Shown here piece by piece: positions 5,359 to 13,289 of a stretch of 13,289 bases of DNA. The stretch lies in assembly GCA_009783525.1 (NCBI GenBank), contig WRDG01000038.1, positions 1-13,289 on the forward strand. The letters run 5' to 3'. A program made the translations under genes and the position numbers. Each line of letters starts with the position of its first letter. Position 1 is the stretch's first letter. The notes under the pieces are model-generated. The model had not been told where the DNA came from. It did not search any database and was given only the letters and a program-made list of their open reading frames with translations. The stretch is from Defluviitaleaceae bacterium. GTDB taxonomy: Bacteria > Bacillota > Clostridia > Lachnospirales > WQUN01.

Positions 5359-8300
5359 CTAAATCTTGCTTAATATGTCTATAAGCATTTCGGCTTCTTC
5401 AAACTCGGCCATAAGCAAATGGATCGAAATTTTTCTTATGAGCGACTTTGTCTTGTCGCTCGTTTGATATTTAAGCAACGAATATATCGACTTGTTCATC
5501 ACTTCGGCGTCCATGTCTCGGATAGCAGCCCTTAGAGCGTTCAAGTCTTCCGCAAATTCATTGCGGTCAAAATCATCTGTCGCAATGTTTTTTTTATGAG
5601 TCAAATATTTTTCGTTTATGCTTTTGAGCATGCGTTCGAGCATAGCAAAAAATTGGTTGTTGTTGGCCCGAAGATATTCTATGTCTCCGTTTTTTGCCGC
5701 TTCTTCAAGCATGCCGGCTGTTCTCGAAAGCTCGTCCGCGCCGATATTTGCCGCCGCGCTCTTTAGCGCGTGCACATGCGTCACGAACAACGGAAAGTTT
5801 TCGTCTTCAATGCATGTTTTTATTTTGTCTATCCGTTCCAAACCGTCCTCGTAAAACGTCGCGAGGGTTTCGCGGTAGAGCTCCGCCGTGCCGCCCGTCA
5901 TCTGTATGCCTATCGTTGTATCGAGGCCTTCGATGCGCATCGATTCGCCCGCGTTTCTTTTGCTTTTATGTCCTTTGTCCGTTTCCCTTACCGCGCCGAT
6001 CTGTTTTTCTTTTGGTATCCACTTTTCCAAAATCGTATTTAAATGGGTTGTGTCGATCGGTTTGGATAAAAAATCGTCGAAGCCGTTTTGCAAAAACATT
6101 TCGCTCATGCCCGCGATTATGTTTGCGGTAAGCGCGACAATAGGAAGGTATTGAAAATAATCCGTCCCGTCGTTAAGCGCCCGGATTATGCCCGTCGCTT
6201 CTATGCCGTCCATTTCCGGCATCCTGTGATCCATAAAAACGATGTCATATTTTTTTGTTTGCACGGCGGCGATCGCCTCTTTGCCGCTCTTGCACAAATC
6301 GACTTCCATTTCGTACGGCAGCAGCAGCCCGCTCGCCACTTTTAAGTTTGTATTGATGTCGTCAACTATCAAAAGCTTTGCGTCGGGCGCGGTAAACCTC
6401 GCAGACGTTTCCTTTTGCTCGCTGTATGAATAGCCGCCGGTTTCGCCGTTATACAGGTTAGCGACGGACATTGCGTGCGCCGGCATATAAATGACGTTCC
6501 AGTTTCCAACCGGCGCGGACTCGCCGAATTCGATCAGCAGCACGATCTGTTTCATGTCGATAAATTCCATCAAGGCGTCCTTGTGTTTTCTGAACAGTCC
6601 GTTTGCCAAAAAGATATATGAAAATTTATCTTTTTCTACGATTGCGCGCAGGTTTTCAACTTCGTCTACAAGCTCGCAGTTTACCCCGAGGTTGTTGATC
6701 GTATTGAAAAGAGACTCGGCGTATTTTTCGCGCCGCTCGTAATAGACGACGCTCTTGGTGTTCGGGTTTTCTACCTTTGCTAATTTTTCTCTTTTATGGA
6801 TTTTTTGCGGCAGGTTGACCACAAACTTGCTGCCGACGCCAAACTCCGAATTGACTGTTATGTTCCCGTTCATTGTCTTTACGATATTCCATGTAATGGC
6901 AAGCCCGAGGCCTATGCCGTCCGTGCTTTTCGATTCCGTTTCGACCTGATAATAACTTCGGAACAGTTTTTCGATGTCTTTTGGTTTTATTCCCCTGCCC
7001 GAATCTTCAACCGCCATTACAAGCATCAGCGTCTCTTCGTCTGCCGCATGTCCGCTGACATTAAACGAAACGTAGCCGTTGTCGGTATACTTAACCGCGT
7101 TTCCAAGCAGGTTTATCAAAATCTGGCGTATCCGCGTTTCGTCGCCTACGAGCATGTTGGGCAGGTTGCTGTCCACGTTGACAACGAATCTGAGCTGCGA
7201 ATCAACCGCTCTCATGCGGATAATGTTAACTACATCGTTTATCATTGACGAAAGCAGATACGGAACGGGAATGATCTGCATCGTGCCCGATTCTATTTTC
7301 GACAAATCGAGTATGTCGTTGATTATAGAAAGCAGATTGGTTGCCGCTTGTTTAACAGTCGTTGCGTGCTCGCGTACAATGTCCGACATATCTTCACGCA
7401 GCGCAAGTTCGGTGATGCCCACGATAGCGTTCATGGGCGTCCGTATCTCATGGCTCATCTTGGCAAGAAAATCGCTCTTGATCCGGCTTGCGTCCGTCGC
7501 TTCCTTTAACGCGGTTTCGAGATCCTTTTCCATTTCTTTCATCATTACGGTGTTTACGCAAAGATAAGCGGCGGAACGCATGGCTTCCACAGCATTCTCG
7601 TCAAAAAATCTTTCCCTGCACCGGTCTTCGTATATCACGAAACCCCAAATATCGTTTTCGCTGTCGAACGAAATTGGCGTGACAAGCGTGGACATTACTT
7701 CGTGATATTCCAAAAGTTTTTTTATTGTCTCGTCTTGTATTTGGCTGACGGGACCGTTTATAACCAACTCGCCTGCTAATATCCGATCCCAGTGAGATGA
7801 AATTTGATTGAGCGGGACATTTATAAATTCGTCTTCCGGCGGTATGGAGCCGCCTTTTTCTACTTCCCACCTGTAAATTTTTGTCGTGTGGATCATGTCG
7901 TGCATTTTTGTGTTGCGCCAGATCGACAGTCTGTCTATGTTTGCTACATCCGCTATTATTTGAATGCCCGCCGCCATTTTTGCGTCGAACGACTCTTCGT
8001 AAAACGACAGGAACCGCACGGACATTTCGTTCAGTTTTTCCAGCCGGTTGGTCGTCGCCATTATGTCGCGCATCATTTTTTTGCGTATCAAAGCAAATGA
8101 TATGAGCTTGCTTGCGGATCGCAGTATCAGTTCTTCGTATTCTGTAAAAAACCTTTCCCTATTGCAGTCGTCAAAACCGATAAACCCCCAAAAATCTTCG
8201 TGCAGCATCACGGGGACGATCAGCACCGAAATTATTCCCTGCGCCTCCATTTGCTCTCTAAGCGCGTCCGGCATATCACGGACAATCTTGTTGATGCACC

Positions 8301-10569
8301 GACCGTTTTTCAATTCGTCTTCCCATTGCGGCGCTACCTCGTCGTAAGGCATGTCGACGACAAAATCTTTGTCCTGCTGCGGCTCGACGTTTTCGGACCA
8401 CTCATATATTTGCGTCGCATATAATTTGTCGTCGATACTTTTATTTTGCCAGATATACATCCTGTCCACGTCTACAGACTTAGACAGCATACCCATCGCG
8501 GTGTTTATGTTTTTGTCAATGCGTTCTACGTCGGGTTCATACAGGACATGCGATATGTTGTTCATGGTTTCGAGCAGATTGTTTTGATAAGTTATGTCTT
8601 CAAGCAGGCGGTTGTACTTCCGCAGATCGCGCCCGTAACCGAATATTGCAAAATCGTCGCCGTACTCGACGCGGGTGAGCGTAACCTCCACAGGTATCAT
8701 CGTGCCGTCAAGTTTGCGGTGCATCCACTCGAACGTAACAGTTCCTTCTTTTACCGCCGTTTCGAACATTGACCTGCTCTTTTCAACCGAAAGCGTTCCG
8801 TCGGGTTGATATCCCGGCGTCAGCGTGTGGAACTGGTTTATTAAGTCACGCTTTTCCATATCGAAAATCCTGAGCGCTTCCTTATTGCAGTCGATAACTT
8901 GATTATCCAAGCTCCATAAAAGGCAAATAAGCGGGATCGTATCAAACATGACAGCCAACCGCTTGTGATCCTCTTCGGCCATTTTCAACTGCCGCTGTTC
9001 GGTTATGTCCGTTATGAAACCTTCAAGCAGCAAGGGTGTGCCGTCGGTATTCGATTCGACAACGCGGCTGAATTCCCAAAGCCATTTCACGCTGTCGTTT
9101 TCCATATTTACCCGAACGACCGTTTCGAACGGCGTACCGTCTTCAAACAATGCCCTGCGGTGTTCCAAAAACGTATTGATGTCGTCACGATGTATTTTTT
9201 TAAGCAGAATGTTTGCGTTTTTTCCGAGGAGTTCATCGGGTGTATAACCCAGGAGCTCGTAGCTCCCGTTGCTTACGAAAGTAAAAATCAGCCCTCTTTC
9301 GAAACTTTCGCACTGATACGCCATGCCCGGCAGGTTTGTAAGCATCGTTTGGGTGCGGCGCATCAATGTGTGGCGCTTTACATTCGTTATAACTATTGTC
9401 ATGAAGTCCGCGAGCGACGACGCAAAATCCTGCTCTTCTTTCGTCCATACGCGCCGTTCGGGATACGATTCGTTTTTGTGCTGTTCGATGCATAAAACGC
9501 CGAACAATTGGCCGTCCAAATTAATGGGCGCGACCATAAACGCGCACAGACTTTCCGCAACCGCGTACACGGACATCAGCAGCGCGTTGTCTGCTTTCGC
9601 GTCGTTTGCCACAAAAAGCCGCTGGGTTATCAATGTTTCTTTGTATTCGGACTGTTCGTCCATGTCGATTGTATCCTGCGGAATATGTTTGAAGCCGTCT
9701 ACGGAATATTCTGCGATCAGTTCCATTCCCTTGCCGTAATTGGACAGCGACCATATAGAAACGCACTGCGCGTTTATTGCCGTGCAGCCTTCCGCAGCGA
9801 TTACGGCGGCGGCCTCGTTAAGGTCGCCGGAAGATAAATACTGCGACTTGGTAATCCTGATCAAAGTATCGCTAAAATTTTTGTGCGCCGAAGCTTTCGC
9901 CTTGGATACATAAGAAAAAAACGCGAACAGCATTATGGTCATAAAAAACCCGACCGAAGACAAATCATAAGAAAGGCCGAACAGCGGATATGACAGCGCG
10001 CTGTTAAGCAGCAGCGGAACAACTGCGCTTACTCCCGTTATTATTAAAAGAGGATATTTTTTAAAATTTCTCGCTATGTAACTAAAGAGGACGTAGTAGA
10101 CAACCGCGGCGCACAGCAAAATTATTGACAGGTGGATCCAAAAAAGGATCCCTTCCGCCGGCACCGGCTTGCCGTGCGGCTCGGGAACCGTTATGTGGGT
10201 GAAGTACATATGATGCAGCGGGTTCGTAAGAAGCGACGCGACATCAAGCATCGGCAGCACAATCAGCAAAATTTTTACTATTTTATAATTGGTAAGTTTA
10301 GATTCGGTAAAATTTAACAAGAACCAAAATGTCATGTACGGCACTATTATGACGAGCATTACCTTAAAGATGTAAATAAATTCGTAATATTCCGGATTAA
10401 TAAAAAGCTTGACCGACTCTATCAATGTCCAAATTAATACAGCGGAACAAAGCTGGCAAAAACCCTTTAAACGATTGTCTGTGCTTTCGCCGAGCCGAAG
10501 TTTATACAGAAGCAGGCCGATGGACGCGTTGACGATGAGATATAAAAAGAATAAGACATACTCACCCAT
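5359..10569 (-). CDS. giant hybrid sensor histidine kinase: 7TM-GAF-PAS-PAS-GAF-GAF-HisKA-HATPase-pseudoREC-REC-HPt (1736 aa)
   Basis: This is a membrane-anchored phosphorelay kinase. Residue numbers count from the ATG at 10569. Seven membrane segments (4-221) resemble the HisKA_7TM sensor domain. Next come GAF1 (about 244-395), PAS1 (404-527, ending GFITDITEQ), PAS2 (537-657), and two similar GAF domains (667-827, 847-1007). The HisKA domain carries MSHEIRTPMNA with His1040. The HATPase has N-box Asn1157, DSGRGI (1189-1194) and GIGLGL (1218-1223). A degenerate receiver (1273-1377) precedes a complete receiver: Asp1403/1404, phospho-acceptor Asp1447 in FMDHRMPEMDG, Thr1481 and Lys1503. The HPt domain has HALKSAAANIGA with His1600, and an 80-residue helical tail follows. 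Start choice: a TTG at 10593 is in frame, but AAAGGAG 8 nt before the ATG favours 10569. The ATG overlaps the upstream regulator's stop by 8 bp, so the two are coupled. The ligand is unknown. Confidence 0.93.
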   Translation of the reverse strand: MGEYVLFFLYLIVNASIGLLLYKLRLGESTDNRLKGFCQLCSAVLIWTLIESVKLFINPEYYEFIYIFKVMLVIIVPYMTFWFLLNFTESKLTNYKIVKILLIVLPMLDVASLLTNPLHHMYFTHITVPEPHGKPVPAEGILFWIHLSIILLCAAVVYYVLFSYIARNFKKYPLLIITGVSAVVPLLLNSALSYPLFGLSYDLSSVGFFMTIMLFAFFSYVSKAKASAHKNFSDTLIRITKSQYLSSGDLNEAAAVIAAEGCTAINAQCVSIWSLSNYGKGMELIAEYSVDGFKHIPQDTIDMDEQSEYKETLITQRLFVANDAKADNALLMSVYAVAESLCAFMVAPINLDGQLFGVLCIEQHKNESYPERRVWTKEEQDFASSLADFMTIVITNVKRHTLMRRTQTMLTNLPGMAYQCESFERGLIFTFVSNGSYELLGYTPDELLGKNANILLKKIHRDDINTFLEHRRALFEDGTPFETVVRVNMENDSVKWLWEFSRVVESNTDGTPLLLEGFITDITEQRQLKMAEEDHKRLAVMFDTIPLICLLWSLDNQVIDCNKEALRIFDMEKRDLINQFHTLTPGYQPDGTLSVEKSRSMFETAVKEGTVTFEWMHRKLDGTMIPVEVTLTRVEYGDDFAIFGYGRDLRKYNRLLEDITYQNNLLETMNNISHVLYEPDVERIDKNINTAMGMLSKSVDVDRMYIWQNKSIDDKLYATQIYEWSENVEPQQDKDFVVDMPYDEVAPQWEDELKNGRCINKIVRDMPDALREQMEAQGIISVLIVPVMLHEDFWGFIGFDDCNRERFFTEYEELILRSASKLISFALIRKKMMRDIMATTNRLEKLNEMSVRFLSFYEESFDAKMAAGIQIIADVANIDRLSIWRNTKMHDMIHTTKIYRWEVEKGGSIPPEDEFINVPLNQISSHWDRILAGELVINGPVSQIQDETIKKLLEYHEVMSTLVTPISFDSENDIWGFVIYEDRCRERFFDENAVEAMRSAAYLCVNTVMMKEMEKDLETALKEATDASRIKSDFLAKMSHEIRTPMNAIVGITELALREDMSDIVREHATTVKQAATNLLSIINDILDLSKIESGTMQIIPVPYLLSSMINDVVNIIRMRAVDSQLRFVVNVDSNLPNMLVGDETRIRQILINLLGNAVKYTDNGYVSFNVSGHAADEETLMLVMAVEDSGRGIKPKDIEKLFRSYYQVETESKSTDGIGLGLAITWNIVKTMNGNITVNSEFGVGSKFVVNLPQKIHKREKLAKVENPNTKSVVYYERREKYAESLFNTINNLGVNCELVDEVENLRAIVEKDKFSYIFLANGLFRKHKDALMEFIDMKQIVLLIEFGESAPVGNWNVIYMPAHAMSVANLYNGETGGYSYSEQKETSARFTAPDAKLLIVDDINTNLKVASGLLLPYEMEVDLCKSGKEAIAAVQTKKYDIVFMDHRMPEMDGIEATGIIRALNDGTDYFQYLPIVALTANIIAGMSEMFLQNGFDDFLSKPIDTTHLNTILEKWIPKEKQIGAVRETDKGHKSKRNAGESMRIEGLDTTIGIQMTGGTAELYRETLATFYEDGLERIDKIKTCIEDENFPLFVTHVHALKSAAANIGADELSRTAGMLEEAAKNGDIEYLRANNNQFFAMLERMLKSINEKYLTHKKNIATDDFDRNEFAEDLNALRAAIRDMDAEVMNKSIYSLLKYQTSDKTKSLIRKISIHLLMAEFEEAEMLIDILSKI

Positions 10570-12283
10570 TCCATTTTCTCCTTTCTTCGTCAAATTCGGC
10601 TTCGTTTATTACCAACACATCGACAAGATCGGGATCAAAATGGGTTCCGGTGCAATTTTTTATTATGTTTATCGTTTCACGGTGCGTTTTTTTGATTTTG
10701 TTCGGGCGGTTTGCCGTAAGCGCGTCATAGACGTCGATGATGGCCATTATCCTGCCCTGCAGCGGGATGCCGCTGCCTTTTAAACCGTGCGGGAATCCGG
10801 TGCCGTCCCATTTTTCGTGATGGCTTCCGGTCATCGCTTCGGCGTGGTACATCAGGCTTCCGTCTTCGATGCAGTCCTTTATCTGCCTGATAATTTTTAT
10901 GCCGAACTCGATGTGCGTGGTGACGCTGCTCACCTCGTCCGCTACATACTCTCCCGATTCGTTTAATATGATGTCGTATGTGTTCTGTTTTCCGATATCA
11001 TGGAACTGAGCCGAAAGCAAAAATATTTCTTTGTCCCAGGAAAAAATTTCCGCCCTAAACCTGTCGTTTTCTATAAGAGCGTCGAAAAATATCGAAAGGT
11101 AATTGCCGATCCTTTCAGCCCTGCTTTTTTCGACGCCGCCGTGCATGCTTATTTCGTGCGCGATTGTCTTTAGCGCAGGCCGGAAATTGTCGCTGCCTAT
11201 GTCTCCTATTTTTCTTATGATCGCATCTTTTTTAAACTCTTTTTCGTGAGTCAAAAAAATATCGACTACATGCGGATCAAACTGGCTGCCGCGCTCATTT
11301 TTAATTATTTCCATCGAATGCTCGTGCGAGTATGCTTTTTTATACGGCCTTTCGTTAGTAAGCGCGTCATATACATCCACAATCGCCATTAGCCTGCCTT
11401 GCAAAGGTATTTCGTCGCCTTTGAGCCCGAACGGATAGCCGTTGCCGTTCCATTTTTCGTGATGGGTTCCCGCAAGCACCTCGGCGTTCTGTAAAAAACT
11501 GTTGTCCGACGTATTGTTTTCGATTTTACGGATGATGTTGGCACCGTAAAGCGCGTGCTTCTTCATTAAGTCAAACTCGGTTGCGGTCAGTTTGTCCGCT
11601 TTCATAAGGATGTCGTCCTTAACCGAAATTTTTCCGACGTCGTGCAGCTGGGACGACATGATAAACAGGTCTATGTCCCATTTCGATAATTCGTCCGAAT
11701 AAACACCGTGCTCCAATAAAAAATCAACGAGCAGACGCAAATAGTGCTGCGTCCGCTCGATATGGCCTCCGGTTATGTTGTCGCGGCACTCGACAAGCTC
11801 CGCAACGGTTTTTAATATCGCGTTTTGCAATTCCAAAATTGTTTTGGTCTTTTTGTTCACTTCGATTTCGAGCGACATATTGTACCTGTGAAGATCCTTT
11901 TTTTGCTTTTCCATCAACAGGTGAAGATCAATACGCTTGATGAGCAGTTCTTTTGACGACGGCTTGTTTATGTAGTCCACCGCCCCCATGCCGAGACCCG
12001 CGATTTCGTTTTCGGGGTTGATCTTCGCCGTCAAAAAAATTACCGGTATGTTTGCCGTCCTTTCGTCCTGCTTCAGCTTCTCCATTACTTTGTAGCCGTC
12101 CATCTCGGGCATTTCAATATCCAAAACAATCAGGTCCGGCGTAATCCTTTTTAACAACATAAACAATTTTTCGCCGGAAGGCGCCGTAAACACATTGTAT
12201 TTATCGGCGAGGTTGTTGCGAGCTACATTCAGGTTAGTAATGTCGTCGTCCACCATTACAATTGTTTCGCGATTTTTTTCCAT
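10562..12283 (-). CDS. response regulator with two HD-GYP domains: REC-HD-GYP-HD-GYP (573 aa)
   Basis: This is the probable output protein of the adjacent kinase, likely a cyclic-di-GMP phosphodiesterase. The receiver (1-120) has Asp12/13, acceptor Asp55 in VLDIEMPEMDG, Thr85 and Lys107. A coiled linker (about 122-160) follows. HD-GYP 1 (about 160-345) has His174, His214-Asp215 (HDVGK), His243, His274-His275, GYP (282-284) and VDVYDAL (302-308), so the expected metal-site residues are present. HD-GYP 2 (about 375-555) has His428-Asp429 (HDIGK), His457, His488-His489, GFP in place of GYP (496-498) and IDVYDAL (516-522). The residue matching His174 is Arg388, so the second site may be impaired or specialised. 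The ATG at 12283 has AGGGGCGG upstream. The gene lies 62 bp after the PucR-like gene and overlaps the kinase gene by 8 bp. The family is certain; the activity of each domain is inferred. Confidence 0.94.
   Translation of the reverse strand: MEKNRETIVMVDDDITNLNVARNNLADKYNVFTAPSGEKLFMLLKRITPDLIVLDIEMPEMDGYKVMEKLKQDERTANIPVIFLTAKINPENEIAGLGMGAVDYINKPSSKELLIKRIDLHLLMEKQKKDLHRYNMSLEIEVNKKTKTILELQNAILKTVAELVECRDNITGGHIERTQHYLRLLVDFLLEHGVYSDELSKWDIDLFIMSSQLHDVGKISVKDDILMKADKLTATEFDLMKKHALYGANIIRKIENNTSDNSFLQNAEVLAGTHHEKWNGNGYPFGLKGDEIPLQGRLMAIVDVYDALTNERPYKKAYSHEHSMEIIKNERGSQFDPHVVDIFLTHEKEFKKDAIIRKIGDIGSDNFRPALKTIAHEISMHGGVEKSRAERIGNYLSIFFDALIENDRFRAEIFSWDKEIFLLSAQFHDIGKQNTYDIILNESGEYVADEVSSVTTHIEFGIKIIRQIKDCIEDGSLMYHAEAMTGSHHEKWDGTGFPHGLKGSGIPLQGRIMAIIDVYDALTANRPNKIKKTHRETINIIKNCTGTHFDPDLVDVLVINEAEFDEERRKWNG
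10578..10584 (-). promoter_or_regulatory. ribosome binding site fixing the kinase start
   Basis: AAAGGAG on the minus strand lies inside the last codons of the response-regulator gene, 8 nt before ATG 10569. It supports this ATG over the in-frame TTG at 10593 and implies coupled translation of regulator and kinase. Confidence 0.75.
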
Positions 12284-12345
12284 ATTGTCCGCCCCTAATA
12301 TCGCATTGTCACGTTCTGTATAGTTTATCTTTCATTGTAATTTCT

Positions 12346-13289
12346 TTAGTACTTGCAAAGCTTCCACAGTTTTATCTGCGTGAGCAGGGCATGTGTTATC
12401 ACCGGGTTTTCCATGTCGAGGTTTAAGATGTCGCCGATTTTTTGGACTCTGTACCTGAGGGTATTTTCGTGTATGTACAAGTCCGCCGCCGCTTTTTTAT
12501 ACGAGCCGCGCTCAAGCAAAATTTCAAGCGTCCGTATCCCGTCGAAATTAAGGCCCGACTTGCTGCTGTCGAGCAGCTGCATGTAGTGCAGGTCGATCCG
12601 CGATGGATTAGCCCTGCGCAATATGTCGTAAACCGAAACCATGGAAAATAAAAAGCATTTTTTGTCGTCCCACAATAATTTGCCGAGCGTAAACGCATCC
12701 CTTGCCTCTTTGCAACTCTCCTGCATTTTTTCCGCGCCCGCGTAGAACCTTCCCATGCTGACAAATCCGACAGGAGTTTCGCGCAAAAAACATTCCAGCT
12801 CTTCTGACAGTATGTTTTGCCAGATTTCGTGCGACTCGCCCGTATTTTTCATGCACAGCCCGATCAATACGTACGCCTCGCCGTCCGTTTGCCCGCGCGA
12901 ATACCGGCACGACGCCGTCGCGAGCTTTGCGAGCCGCGCCGTTTTTGCCGCTTCGCATACGCGGCCGTATACGGCTGTTGGGCTGTCCGAATGAATTAAC
13001 AAAACGCCGTACAAATAATCGTTTTCTTTTTTAGATTTGCCTTTGCAATTTTCGCTGCCTGCGCTAAACATTTGCTTCGGCAAAAATTCCGCATTTTGCC
13101 CGCTGTTTTTTTCAATCTCGAAGCGTGTCTCGTAAAAACACGCGAGGATGTCGCTCCAAACAAACAGGGGCGGAATTTCGACTATCGGGAAACATAGCGA
13201 ATTTGCCGTTTCAATTACGTTGGCAGGAATTTTTTTTATGAAGCGTTCTTTTTTTATCCCGAGGCAGCTTGCGCCGGCTTCGGCTAATT
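12346..13289 (-). CDS. PucR-family transcriptional regulator, N-terminus outside the window (at least 313 aa)
   Basis: The frame is open to the right window edge, beyond the first possible start inside it (TTG at 13083), so the gene is 5'-truncated here. The visible N-terminal part, LGIKKERFIKKIPANVIETA followed by CFPIVEIPPLFVWSDIL, matches the end of the PucR N-terminal domain (PF07905-like). A polar linker, a middle region of about 130 residues (GGDEF-like in PucR/CdaR proteins) and a C-terminal PucR-type helix-turn-helix follow. The HTH lies in the last 60 residues: GSYKKAAADLYIHENTLRYR, then VQKIGDILNLDMENP. Known members control purine, sugar-acid or amino-acid catabolism; the target here is unknown. 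It lies 62 bp upstream of the HD-GYP regulator in the same direction with no visible terminator between them, so co-transcription is possible. Confidence 0.9.
   Translation of the reverse strand, partial: LAEAGASCLGIKKERFIKKIPANVIETANSLCFPIVEIPPLFVWSDILACFYETRFEIEKNSGQNAEFLPKQMFSAGSENCKGKSKKENDYLYGVLLIHSDSPTAVYGRVCEAAKTARLAKLATASCRYSRGQTDGEAYVLIGLCMKNTGESHEIWQNILSEELECFLRETPVGFVSMGRFYAGAEKMQESCKEARDAFTLGKLLWDDKKCFLFSMVSVYDILRRANPSRIDLHYMQLLDSSKSGLNFDGIRTLEILLERGSYKKAAADLYIHENTLRYRVQKIGDILNLDMENPVITHALLTQIKLWKLCKY

Noticed and set aside
5694..9837. Several + strand frames of 130-176 codons opposite the kinase gene
   Set aside because: They are shadows of a continuous 1736-codon gene with clear domains throughout; their Arg/Cys/Phe-rich translations show no motif.
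10132..10155. Paired GGATCC palindromes separated by six A inside the kinase gene
   Set aside because: Two copies of a 6-bp palindrome within coding sequence, with no T-run or regulatory context; probably chance.
12284..12345. Promoter or terminator between the PucR-like and HD-GYP regulator genes
   Set aside because: I found only weak -10-like matches (such as TATACA) without a properly spaced -35, and no stable hairpin, so neither is listed.
12346..13083. Complete 245-residue regulator starting at TTG 13083
   Set aside because: The frame stays open to the window edge, and the upstream residues match the PucR N-terminal domain, so this is a truncated longer gene and not a short one with a TTG start.

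Overview
The window looks like a chromosomal stretch of a Bacillota (probably Clostridia-type) bacterium. The signs are AGGAG-type ribosome binding sites, A/T-rich intergenic DNA around a sigma-A-like promoter, a PucR-family regulator, and a very large 7TM/GAF/PAS hybrid histidine kinase beside an HD-GYP response regulator, an arrangement familiar from clostridial genomes. The lineage is an inference from protein style only. I saw no rRNA, tRNA, CRISPR array, insertion sequence or prophage gene.

Layout. (1) 1-485, + strand: the 3' end of an AlbA/Schlafen-type ATP-binding regulator. A 13-nt tandem repeat sits in the linker before its winged helix. (2) 570-1316, + strand: an A/T-rich gene for a multi-spanning membrane protein of unknown function, closed by a strong bidirectional terminator (1380-1421). 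(3) 4744-1431, - strand: a three-gene export operon of TetR regulator, ABC ATPase and duplicated ABC-2 permease. The two ABC genes overlap by ATGA. Its promoter, at 4798-4826, carries two similar 19-bp inverted repeats that are good candidates for TetR autoregulation. (4) 4920-5357, + strand: a NUDIX hydrolase of the Ap4A-hydrolase type, divergent from the TetR gene, with a GTG start and one altered Nudix-box residue. (5) 13289-5359, - strand: a signalling block of a PucR-family regulator (5' end outside the window), a response regulator with two HD-GYP domains, and a 1736-residue hybrid kinase (7TM-GAF-PAS-PAS-GAF-GAF-HisKA-HATPase-pseudoREC-REC-HPt-helical tail) whose start overlaps the regulator's stop by 8 bp.

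How the genes work together. The kinase holds every relay station (His1040, Asp1447, HPt His1600), and the co-translated REC-HD-GYP-HD-GYP protein is the obvious final acceptor (Asp55). The likely output is cyclic-di-GMP breakdown, or a related HD-GYP activity. The TetR/ABC operon looks like an inducible efflux or self-protection unit whose substrate cannot be read from sequence. The most unusual items are the tandem HD-GYP regulator, the frame-rotating 13-nt repeat, and the paired operators over the TetR promoter. I did not find a clearly new kind of system; most of the window consists of known families in informative arrangements.
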